NCBI RefSeq assembly: GCF_029625295.1
Contig: NZ_CP121112.1
Span: 4,154,001 to 4,218,000 of the forward strand
DNA length: 64,000 nucleotides
Reading direction: 5' to 3'
DNA from: Flavobacterium gyeonganense
GTDB taxonomy: Bacteria; Bacteroidota; Bacteroidia; Flavobacteriales; Flavobacteriaceae
The translations under genes and the position numbers were made by a program. The notes below the pieces were generated by a model. The model had not been told where the DNA came from and made no database searches. It saw only the letters and a program-made list of their open reading frames with translations. Position 1 is the stretch's first letter. Each line of letters opens with the position of its first letter. Below are positions 16,974 through 25,503 of this stretch, piece by piece.

Positions 16974-19900
16974 ATGAAAAATTTTATTTTTAGCTTTTTT
17001 GTCTTATTGCTTTTGCCTGCATATATGTCAGGGCAAACAATTACAGGAAAAGTAGTAGATAGTAGTGGAATGGGAGTTCCTGGAGCTATAATTTCGGCTT
17101 CGGAATCAAAAGCATCTGCTGAGACTGATTTTGATGGTAATTTTACCATAAATGCCAAAGAAGGCGAAGTCATTAAAATCTCAATGCTTGGTTTTGAAGC
17201 TGTGTCTCTACCTGCAACAACAGTTCCAATGGAAATAAAACTGAAAGAATCCGAAGATACTGCCTTAAAAGAAGTAGTAGTAATAGGATATGGAACCAGA
17301 AAGAAAATTGATAATACTTCTGCTGTAACCTCAATTAAATCTGAGGAAATTACCAAGATGAAAGTAATTAATGCATCACAGGCCATACAAGGTAAAGCTG
17401 CCGGTGTACAAGTTTCAACTTCTGATGCACCTGGAAGTACACCTTCAGTTTTAATCAGGGGAGCCGGTACAGCATTAGGAGGAAGAAATCCTTTATATGT
17501 TGTGGATGGTATGCCAACTGAGAATATCAATAATATTAATGCTAATGATATTACATCTTATGAAGTTCTTAAAGATGCTTCCTCATTAGCTATTTATGGA
17601 ACCCGAGGTGCTAATGGTGTAATTATGATTACAACAAAATCAGGAAAGGGTAAACTTACTGTAGATGTTGAAAGTTTTGCAGGTTTTAGGAGTCCATTGA
17701 AAAAAGTAAAAATGGCAAATAGCGAGGAGTTTGTTCGTTATAGTAATGTTGCTTATAGTAACGCTTATCCACAAGGAAGGTTTTCTGCCAATCAGCCTTA
17801 TGATACCAATTGGTTTGATGAAATTACCAGAACAGGATCCTATACCCAAAACAATATTTCTATTTCAGGTTCTTCAGAAAATATAAAATATTTTTTTAGT
17901 GCTGGTAATTACGAAGAAAAAGGAATTTTAAAAGGATCTGATTATGGCCGCACCACTTTCAGAAGTAATAATGAGTTTAAAATTTCAGATAAACTTAGTA
18001 TTGGTCAAAACTTTAGCGTGAGTAGCATAAAAAACAGACCAGTTCCTTTGAGTGCTTTTACCAATGCTTACAGACAGACTCCATTAGTTCCTGTGCGTTA
18101 TGAGGATGGGAAATATGGTGTACCATTCGTTTCAAATGGAATTGTAGCCCAAACAGGAGAATCTTTTAACAATGTTGGTAATGCAGTATCGCAGTTAGAT
18201 TATACAAATGAGCAGCAAAACAGCGTTATTTTACAGGGAGGTTTGAAATTGGATTATGAAATTGTAAAATCATTAAAATTTACATCGCAATTTAATGGAG
18301 AATTTTATACCTACAAACAGTATAACTATGTTGATAATTTAGCTTTATGGCTTGCGGCAGATCCTGGAAGAGCAGCATCAGGGTACGATACAAAAAGTTT
18401 AAATACAAATACTTTAACAAGGGGCAGAGATCAATATTTTAATTGGAATTTGTCTAACTACTTAACTTATAATAAAGTTTTTGCTGAAATTCATGATGTT
18501 GAAGTTACTGCAGGTATTGAATCGAATGTACAGGGTACAAGAGAGAAATTGACAATTGACAGAAAAAATGTAAATCCAAATGCTGACTATTGGTCTTTAA
18601 AAGATATTAATGTTGCAAGTACAGTGACAGGATATAAAGATGAAGCTTTAAATCAAAGAAGGCTTGCCTCATATTTTGCCCGTTTTCAGTACAAATTGAT
18701 GGACAAATATTTACTTACCGGAACTGTTAGACGGGACGGATCATCTCAATTTGCTGATGATAAACGTTGGGGAACATTTCCATCGGTTGGTTTAGGTTGG
18801 ATTGTATCAAAAGAAAGCTTTTTAAGTGATATAGAGCCGATTAACTTATTGAAAATAAGAGGTTCGTGGGGTAGATTAGGAAATCAAAACGTACCGTTGA
18901 ATACGCAGACTTTTACTTCCGGTGTAGATGTACCAGGGCTTGGTTCAGGTACCACCATCAATTCGCAGGTCGATCCTAATTTATCATGGGAAATTGTAGA
19001 AGAACTTTCCGCAGGTTTTGATTTTGAGTTATTCAGCAATAAATTGAAAGGTTCATTTGATTTATATGATAAGAAAACAACCAACACAATTTTAAATGTA
19101 AAACCTTACGGAACATCAGGAATTACACTTGCAACACCGGCACATGTTGGAGAAGTATTCAATAAAGGTTATGAAATTGCATTACGTTGGGATGATAAAA
19201 TAAACGATAATTTAAGTTACTGGGTTGGAGGAAACTTTTCTCATAACAAAAATGAACTGTCAAGTCTTAAAAATGTTCAGATATCACCAATTATTGGTGG
19301 AAGTTTAGGAAATGGACAAAATGCGAAAATACTTGATAATACTTCAGTAGGACAGCCTTTAGGAAGTTTTTACATGTATGAATTTGCCGGAATTGATCCC
19401 GCAAACGGTAATATGCTTTATTACACCGCCAGTGGTGATAAAGTAATTCAGACAGCATTAAATGAGAGAACTGATAAAAAGTATGTTGGCTCACTTTTAC
19501 CAACTTCTACCTATGGAGTTACTTTAGGTTTAAATTATAAAAATATTGATTTTTCTGTTGATGGTTATGGAACAGGAGGAGCAAAAGTATATAATGGTAA
19601 AAAGGCACAACGTTTTGGAGGTGAAAATATTGAAGCCTCGGTAGCTAATGATTTCTGGACACCAACCAATACGACAGCTTCCAATCCAAGACCTTCAAAT
19701 GTAACACCTTATATTTCTACTTTTTTCTTAGAATCAGCAGATTTCTTTAGAATCAATAACATTACTTTAGGATATAAGCTCCCATTAAAAGATGATCAGT
19801 TTTTTAGCTTTTGCCGAATTTATATCAATGCTATTAATCCGTTTATTTCTCAAAAATTCTCAGGTTTCTCACCGGATATAACAAGCGATGGAAAATTGGT

Positions 19901-19979
19901 AGAAGGTACTCAGGGAGTTGAATTAGACGCTTATCCATCATTGAGATCATTTATAATAGGTGCTAATTTTAAATTTTAA
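16974..19979 (+). CDS. SusC/RagA-family TonB-dependent outer-membrane transporter (locus 1)
   Basis: This 1001-residue protein imports oligosaccharides across the outer membrane using TonB energy. A signal peptide ends at about residue 20 (SGQTITGKV). A carboxypeptidase-regulatory-like domain (about 22-95, with TDFDGNF) comes next, followed by the SusC signature EVVVIGYGT and a plug domain (about 105-225, with LYVVDGMP and GTRGANGVIMITTK). The remainder is a 22-stranded beta-barrel. The gene is followed after 4 bases by susD, its lid. Length and architecture are normal for the family. Confidence 0.95.
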   Translation: MKNFIFSFFVLLLLPAYMSGQTITGKVVDSSGMGVPGAIISASESKASAETDFDGNFTINAKEGEVIKISMLGFEAVSLPATTVPMEIKLKESEDTALKEVVVIGYGTRKKIDNTSAVTSIKSEEITKMKVINASQAIQGKAAGVQVSTSDAPGSTPSVLIRGAGTALGGRNPLYVVDGMPTENINNINANDITSYEVLKDASSLAIYGTRGANGVIMITTKSGKGKLTVDVESFAGFRSPLKKVKMANSEEFVRYSNVAYSNAYPQGRFSANQPYDTNWFDEITRTGSYTQNNISISGSSENIKYFFSAGNYEEKGILKGSDYGRTTFRSNNEFKISDKLSIGQNFSVSSIKNRPVPLSAFTNAYRQTPLVPVRYEDGKYGVPFVSNGIVAQTGESFNNVGNAVSQLDYTNEQQNSVILQGGLKLDYEIVKSLKFTSQFNGEFYTYKQYNYVDNLALWLAADPGRAASGYDTKSLNTNTLTRGRDQYFNWNLSNYLTYNKVFAEIHDVEVTAGIESNVQGTREKLTIDRKNVNPNADYWSLKDINVASTVTGYKDEALNQRRLASYFARFQYKLMDKYLLTGTVRRDGSSQFADDKRWGTFPSVGLGWIVSKESFLSDIEPINLLKIRGSWGRLGNQNVPLNTQTFTSGVDVPGLGSGTTINSQVDPNLSWEIVEELSAGFDFELFSNKLKGSFDLYDKKTTNTILNVKPYGTSGITLATPAHVGEVFNKGYEIALRWDDKINDNLSYWVGGNFSHNKNELSSLKNVQISPIIGGSLGNGQNAKILDNTSVGQPLGSFYMYEFAGIDPANGNMLYYTASGDKVIQTALNERTDKKYVGSLLPTSTYGVTLGLNYKNIDFSVDGYGTGGAKVYNGKKAQRFGGENIEASVANDFWTPTNTTASNPRPSNVTPYISTFFLESADFFRINNITLGYKLPLKDDQFFSFCRIYINAINPFISQKFSGFSPDITSDGKLVEGTQGVELDAYPSLRSFIIGANFKF

Positions 19980-19983
19980 TATC

Positions 19984-21444
19984 ATGAAAAAAATATATAT
20001 ATCGATTTTTGTGCTAACCGGATTACTCTTTTCGGGATGCGCAGATGAATTTTTAGAAGTAAACCCTACTGAATCTGTACCTGCTGATGTTGAACTGATA
20101 AATAATGATGAAGGGGCTAAAGGACTTGTAACAGCAATTTATAATCAATTTTTAGGCTGGGAAATGTCATCTTTTGCCTGGAATGCTGTTACCAGTATCA
20201 TTTCAGATGATGCAGACAAAGGCTCTGATCCGGGAGATGCGGGTACTGATAAGGATATAATTGACAATTTAACCTATAATGCTTCAACTCCCTCATTTCA
20301 ATCTATATGGGATGCTAATTATGCAGGAATAAACAGATGTAATCAGGCTTTGGATCTCCTTCCTAAACTTGATAAAGCAACATCGGCTCTAAAAACAAGG
20401 CTAGAGGGAGAAACAAAATTTATGAGAGCTTTTATGTATTTTACTTTGGTAAAAGGATATGGGGCTGTTCCAATTATTGATCATTTGCCACTTCCAGCAT
20501 CAGAAGAAGACAGGATTATGCAGCTCACCCGCAAGTCTCCGGCAGAAGTTTATGCTTTTATCGAAAAGGATTTAAATGATGCTATAATGAATTTGCCTGA
20601 TAAATCAGTTTATGGAGCAGATGATAAAACAAGAGTTTCCAAGGGGTCTGCTTATGCCTTACTTGCTAAAGTAAACCTATATCAGAAAAACTGGCAGAAA
20701 GTAATTGACAATTGTGATAAAGTAACCGGATATGATTTAGTTGACGATTATGCTTATCAATTCAAAAAAGAAGGGGAGTTTGGTATTGAATCTATTTTTG
20801 AAATCAACGGAATTGGTTCTACTTCAAGTCCTGGTTTCGGAATCGGAAATTACTCGGTTTCTCAGGCACCACGTGGATCCGGAGGCTGGGGCTGGGGTTT
20901 TAATACGCCAACTCAGGGTTTAGCAGATGCATATGAACCGGGAGACGTAAGAAAAGCAGCTACTATTATTTTCAGGGGATCGGTTTTGTATGATGGTACA
21001 GAAGTACCGGAGTCAGTTGCAAATCCGATGTATAACTACAAAGCGTACTCATCAGATTTTTCTAATCAGGAATTTACAGATACGAATCTTAGATATTTAA
21101 GATACGCAGAAGTATTACTAATGAAAGCGGAGGCTTTAAATGAATTGGGGCAGACTTCACTTGCTATTCCTCTATTAAATAAGGTGAGGCTCAGAGCAAA
21201 TTTAGGGGAAACACCTGCATTAACCCAAACTGATGTAAGAAAGGCAATATGGAAAGAAAGAAGAGTCGAACTGGCATTTGAACATGACAGATGGTTTGAT
21301 CTTATCAGAACAGGTCAGGCTAAAGATGCTATGGCTGCAGATGGAAAAACTTTTATAGTTGGAAAACATGAATTATGGCCTATTCCAACTTCTTTCCTGA
21401 GAGAAGCAGGAACACTTTCTCAGCAAAACCCTGGAGGTTATTAA
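19984..21444 (+). CDS. SusD/RagB-family glycan-binding lipoprotein (locus 1)
   Basis: SusD proteins sit on the outer surface as the lid of SusC and bind the glycan. The protein (486 residues from the ATG at 19984) starts MKKIYISIFVLTGLLFSGCAD, a lipoprotein signal with Cys at residue 19. It has the family opening FLEVNPTES, TPR-like helices, and the C-terminal elements RYLRYAEVLLMKAEALNELG, RRVELAFEHDRWFDLIR and HELWPIP. A longer frame reaches back to 19960 inside susC but would spoil the lipobox. A hairpin follows the gene. Confidence 0.94.
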   Translation: MKKIYISIFVLTGLLFSGCADEFLEVNPTESVPADVELINNDEGAKGLVTAIYNQFLGWEMSSFAWNAVTSIISDDADKGSDPGDAGTDKDIIDNLTYNASTPSFQSIWDANYAGINRCNQALDLLPKLDKATSALKTRLEGETKFMRAFMYFTLVKGYGAVPIIDHLPLPASEEDRIMQLTRKSPAEVYAFIEKDLNDAIMNLPDKSVYGADDKTRVSKGSAYALLAKVNLYQKNWQKVIDNCDKVTGYDLVDDYAYQFKKEGEFGIESIFEINGIGSTSSPGFGIGNYSVSQAPRGSGGWGWGFNTPTQGLADAYEPGDVRKAATIIFRGSVLYDGTEVPESVANPMYNYKAYSSDFSNQEFTDTNLRYLRYAEVLLMKAEALNELGQTSLAIPLLNKVRLRANLGETPALTQTDVRKAIWKERRVELAFEHDRWFDLIRTGQAKDAMAADGKTFIVGKHELWPIPTSFLREAGTLSQQNPGGY

Positions 21445-21456
21445 TTAAATTTTCAG

Positions 21457-21495
21457 AATCACTCCTGTCTTAACCTTAAATGGCTAGGAGTGATT
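21457..21495 (+). terminator. Hairpin after the locus 1 susD gene
   Basis: The 10-bp perfect stem AATCACTCCT/AGGAGTGATT has a 19-base loop and is followed by ATTTTAAG. It may partly terminate or stabilise the susCD transcript, so the downstream enzymes are expressed at lower level. Confidence 0.5.
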
Positions 21496-21520
21496 ATTTT
21501 AAGAATACCATAATTTTTTT

Positions 21521-22897
21521 ATGATGATTAAAATTTCAGTTTTATTACTAGCTTTTACTTTCTTTAGTTGTGGTTCGAATACTGATAAGTCAAAAGAAAA
21601 TGCAGTAAAAAATGTATCTGAAGCTAAACTCACTGATGAGCAGCTTTTGGATGTGGTTCAAAAACAAACTTTTAGATATTTCTGGGATTATGCTGAACCT
21701 AATTCCGGTTTAGCGAGAGAACGTTATCATCCGGATGGGGTTTATCCCGAAAATGATTACAATATTGTTACCACTGGCGGTTCCGGATTTGGACTAATGG
21801 CCATTATTTCAGGGATATCTCAAGGATATATCACAAAAGATCAGGGTGTTGAAAGATTAAATAAAATTGCAGATTTTTTAGATAAAGCAGATCGTTTTCA
21901 CGGAGCCTGGTCTCACTGGATTGACGGAAATACAGGAAAAGTAAAACCTTTTGGAACCAAAGATAATGGAGGCGACCTGGTTGAAACTTCATTTTTAGCT
22001 GCAGGAATGATCACTGTTCGTGAATATCTTAAAGAAGGTTCTGAAAAAGAAAAAGCAGTTGCTCAAAAATACGATGCTCTTTGGAAAGGGATTGACTGGA
22101 AATGGTACACTAATAATAAAAATGTTTTGTACTGGCACTGGTCGCCAAACTATAAATGGGAGATGAATTTTCCTCTGGAGGGTTACAATGAATGCCTTAT
22201 CACTTACGTGCTGGCAGCTTCTTCGCCAACTCATTCCATCGATGCAAAAGCATATCATGAAGGCTGGGCGAGAAGCGGTGGAATCGTTTCATCCAAAACA
22301 AAATATAATATTCCTTTATTATTTAAGCATAACGGTGCTGAAGAATTTGGAGGACCATTATTCTGGGCTCATTATTCTTATGTTGGTTTAGATCCAAATC
22401 AATTAAGTGATCAATATGCTAATTATTTTGATTTGAATGTAAATCAGACCAAAATAAATTATGAGTATTGTTTAGCAAACCCAAATAAGGTTGCTGGGTA
22501 CGGTGCTGATTATTGGGGACTCACAGCATCATATTCCAGAAATCCTGATGGATCTGTTGGGTATAATGCTCATATGCCAAGTAACGATCAGGGGGTTATT
22601 TCGCCTACAGCAGCAATAAGTTCTATTGTTTATACTCCAAAAGAATCATTGGCTTTAATACGTAATTTATATGAAAATCATAAAAATGAAACCTGGGGCA
22701 ATGCTGGCTTTTATGATGCACTGAGTTTAGGAAACAAATGGGTTGCAAAACGTTATTTGGCAATCGATCAGGGGCCAGAAGTTGTAATGATCGAAAATTA
22801 CAGAACCGGGCTTTTATGGAAGTTATTTATGAACGCACCAGAAACTAGACAAGGTTTACAAAAATTAGGTTTTCATTCAACAAAATACGGTTTTTAG
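21521..22897 (+). CDS. GH144-like / glycoamylase-family glycoside hydrolase
   Basis: The 458-residue protein has a lipoprotein-type signal ending FFSCGSN (Cys at about residue 17). It has the fold pattern of the PF10091 'glycoamylase' family: QTFRYFWDYAEPNSGLARER, TTGGSGFGLMAI, GAWSHWID, GGDLVETSFLAAG and a long alpha/alpha-barrel. Members classified as GH144 are endo-beta-1,2-glucanases, but the wider family includes proteins of unknown specificity, so the substrate is uncertain. The enzyme lies 76 bases after susD and before a GH3 gene, which suggests it cuts glycan before or after import. Lipidation points to an outer-membrane location. Confidence 0.82.
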   Translation: MMIKISVLLLAFTFFSCGSNTDKSKENAVKNVSEAKLTDEQLLDVVQKQTFRYFWDYAEPNSGLARERYHPDGVYPENDYNIVTTGGSGFGLMAIISGISQGYITKDQGVERLNKIADFLDKADRFHGAWSHWIDGNTGKVKPFGTKDNGGDLVETSFLAAGMITVREYLKEGSEKEKAVAQKYDALWKGIDWKWYTNNKNVLYWHWSPNYKWEMNFPLEGYNECLITYVLAASSPTHSIDAKAYHEGWARSGGIVSSKTKYNIPLLFKHNGAEEFGGPLFWAHYSYVGLDPNQLSDQYANYFDLNVNQTKINYEYCLANPNKVAGYGADYWGLTASYSRNPDGSVGYNAHMPSNDQGVISPTAAISSIVYTPKESLALIRNLYENHKNETWGNAGFYDALSLGNKWVAKRYLAIDQGPEVVMIENYRTGLLWKLFMNAPETRQGLQKLGFHSTKYGF

Positions 22898-22935
22898 CGA
22901 GTCAACGTAAAAAAATATAAATACCACATTTATAA

Positions 22936-22980
22936 AATCGCCATTGTTCTGAACCAAAATAAGAATAAGCAATGGCGATT
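22936..22980. repeat. Long-loop inverted repeat between GH144-like and GH3 genes
   Basis: AATCGCCATTG (22936-22946) pairs perfectly with CAATGGCGATT (22970-22980) around a 23-base loop. No T-run follows, so it is more likely an mRNA-stability or processing hairpin than a terminator. Confidence 0.5.
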
Positions 22981-23093
22981 ACATAAAACAAACATTATCT
23001 AATATGAAATGAGCATTATAGTAAATTGGTTTCAAATACCAATGGAAATATGTGAATTACAAATTACAGATAAAAATCAATAAATATTTTCAT

Positions 23094-25394
23094 ATGAAAA
23101 AGAAATTAATCATATTCTTTTTAGGTTGTACTATTATGGGTTACGCCCAAAAAAAGAATACTAAGAATGCAGTAAAAATTAAACCAAAGTCGGAGTTTGT
23201 GGCGGAATTAATGTCAAAAATGACTTTAGATGAAAAGATAGGTCAGTTAAACTTACCAACTTCAGGAGATATTACAACAGGACAGGCAAACAGTTCTGAT
23301 GTTGCAAAAAATATCGCTGAAGGTAAAGTTGGCGGCTTGTTCAATATAAAATCAGTTCAGAAAATTAAAGAAGTACAGAAAATTGCGGTTGAAAAAAGTC
23401 GTTTAAAAATTCCGCTGCTTTTTGGTATGGACGTGATTCACGGTTATGAAACAACTTTTCCGATTCCGCTTGGATTATCCTGTACCTGGGATATGAAGCT
23501 AATCGAGAGAAGCGCGCAGATTGCTGCGCAGGAAGCAAGTGCTGATGGTATCAACTGGACATTTTCTCCTATGGTTGACATTTCGCGGGATCCTCGTTGG
23601 GGAAGGATTTCCGAAGGTTCAGGAGAAGATCCGTATTTAGGAAGCCAGATTGCAAAAGCAATGGTGAACGGATACCAGCAGCACGATCTTTCTAAAAATA
23701 ATTCCATCTTAGCCTGTGTCAAACATTTTGCTTTATACGGTGCTCCGGAGGCAGGTCGTGATTACAATACCGTAGATATGAGCCACATCCGAATGTTTAA
23801 TGACTATTTTCCGCCTTACAAAGCTGCAGTTGATGCCGGAGTAGGCTCGGTGATGGCATCTTTCAATGAAGTAGACGGAATTCCGGCAACGGGAAGCAAA
23901 TGGTTAATGACTGATGTTTTAAGAAAACAGTGGGGCTTTAAAGGGTTTGTAGTAACAGATTACACCGGGATTCCTGAAATGATTGATCACGGAATGGGTG
24001 ATTTGCAACAAGTTTCTGCCTTAGCATTAAATGCCGGAGTTGAAATGGACATGGTAGGTGAAGGATTTTTGGGAACCTTGAAGAAATCTTTAGATGAAGG
24101 AAAAGTAAAGATAGAAACTATTGACAATGCCGTTAAATTGATTTTGGAAGCCAAATACGATTTAGGATTATTCCACGATCCGTATAAATATTGCGACCCG
24201 AAAAGAGCCAAAACAGAAATCTTTACGACAGCTAGCCGAAAAGAAGCCCGTGAGATTGCAGCACAATCATTGGTTTTATTAAAAAATCAAAATCAGGTAT
24301 TACCACTTAAAAAATCAGGTACTATTGCCCTTATCGGACCATTGGCAGATGCCAGAAACAATATGTCAGGGACTTGGAGTGTAGCTACTGTAGGCGAAAA
24401 ATGTATCTCATTACTGCAGGGAATTCAGGATGTAGGCGGAAAATCAGTAAAAGTACTTTACGCTAAAGGAAGCAATTTAGATTACGACGAAACTTTTGAA
24501 ACCAATGCTACTATGTTTGGCAAAACCTTAAATCGTGATCCTCGTCCTAAAGAAGAATTAATTACAGAAGCTTTAAAAGTGGCGGAACAATCCGATGTAA
24601 TTGTGGCTGCCTTAGGTGAATCTGCAGAAATGAGCGGTGAATCCAGCAGCCGAACAAATCTGGAAATTCCACAGGCCCAAAAAGATTTACTGAATGCTTT
24701 GCTAAAAACCGGGAAACCTGTCGTATTGGTTTTGTTTGACGGACGTCCTTTGGTCTTAAATGATGAAAACGCAACGGTTCCTGCTATTCTAAACGTTTGG
24801 TTTGCCGGAAGTGAAGCGGGTCACGCTATTGCAGATGTTTTATTTGGAGATGTAAATCCTTCCGGAAAGCTAACTACAACTTTCCCAAGAAGCGTGGGTC
24901 AGGTACCGATTTATTATGCACATAAAAACACAGGGAGACCGCTTTCGAATACAGAAGGGAAGTTCGAAAAATTCAGATCAAATTATATTGATGAAAGAAA
25001 CGAACCTTTATTTCCATTCGGATTTGGGTTGAGCTATACCACTTTCGATTATTCAAATCTGAAAATTTCAGCTGATAAAATGAATTTCAGTGGAAAACTG
25101 AAAGTAACGGTTGATGTAACAAATACAGGGAATTTTGACGGAAAAGAAACCGTTCAATTGTACATCAGGGATCTGGTTGGTTCTGTAACAAGACCGGTTA
25201 GAGAACTAAAAGGCTTCCAAAAAATAACACTTAAAAAAGGAGAGAAACAAACAGTAAGCTTTGAGATCACTGTTGAAGATTTAAAATTTTATAACTCTGA
25301 TTTACAATTTGTAGCAGAGCCCGGACAGTTTGATGTTTTCGTAGGAGGAAATTCGGCTGCCGATAAGAAAGTTAGTTTTGAGTTAACTAAGTAG
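23094..25394 (+). CDS. bglX: GH3 beta-glucosidase-type glycoside hydrolase
   Basis: This enzyme (766 residues from the ATG at 23094) resembles periplasmic BglX beta-glucosidases, which remove terminal beta-glucose from oligosaccharides. The signal peptide ends near GYAQ. The GH3 N-terminal barrel contains FGMDVIHGYETTFPIPLG, EGSGEDPYLG, the KHF motif (ACVKHFALYG) and the nucleophile region VVTDYTG. The C-terminal domain includes LGESAEMSGESSSR, where the acid/base Glu is expected, and a fibronectin-like end (about 655-760). An upstream in-frame ATG at 23052 would add 14 residues that break the signal peptide. The symbol reflects family resemblance only. Confidence 0.9.
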   Translation: MKKKLIIFFLGCTIMGYAQKKNTKNAVKIKPKSEFVAELMSKMTLDEKIGQLNLPTSGDITTGQANSSDVAKNIAEGKVGGLFNIKSVQKIKEVQKIAVEKSRLKIPLLFGMDVIHGYETTFPIPLGLSCTWDMKLIERSAQIAAQEASADGINWTFSPMVDISRDPRWGRISEGSGEDPYLGSQIAKAMVNGYQQHDLSKNNSILACVKHFALYGAPEAGRDYNTVDMSHIRMFNDYFPPYKAAVDAGVGSVMASFNEVDGIPATGSKWLMTDVLRKQWGFKGFVVTDYTGIPEMIDHGMGDLQQVSALALNAGVEMDMVGEGFLGTLKKSLDEGKVKIETIDNAVKLILEAKYDLGLFHDPYKYCDPKRAKTEIFTTASRKEAREIAAQSLVLLKNQNQVLPLKKSGTIALIGPLADARNNMSGTWSVATVGEKCISLLQGIQDVGGKSVKVLYAKGSNLDYDETFETNATMFGKTLNRDPRPKEELITEALKVAEQSDVIVAALGESAEMSGESSSRTNLEIPQAQKDLLNALLKTGKPVVLVLFDGRPLVLNDENATVPAILNVWFAGSEAGHAIADVLFGDVNPSGKLTTTFPRSVGQVPIYYAHKNTGRPLSNTEGKFEKFRSNYIDERNEPLFPFGFGLSYTTFDYSNLKISADKMNFSGKLKVTVDVTNTGNFDGKETVQLYIRDLVGSVTRPVRELKGFQKITLKKGEKQTVSFEITVEDLKFYNSDLQFVAEPGQFDVFVGGNSAADKKVSFELTK

Positions 25395-25414
25395 TTGGTT
25401 TGTTATTAGTGATT

Positions 25415-25448
25415 GCCCTTCGTACTGGTTATACGAAGGGCTTTTTTT
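25415..25448 (+). terminator. Intrinsic terminator after GH3
   Basis: The perfect 10-bp stem GCCCTTCGTA/TACGAAGGGC with a seven-base loop is followed by seven T residues. It separates GH3 from the GH43 gene. Confidence 0.9.
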
Positions 25449-25503
25449 ATAATAACAGTACAGGTTTAAATACACTCAAAAAGGTTTATAAAAGATAACA
25501 AAG

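Noticed and set aside
16955..17530. Minus-strand open frame of 191 codons at the start of the first susC gene
   Set aside because: It overlaps the signal peptide and plug of a full-length SusC and is a shadow frame.
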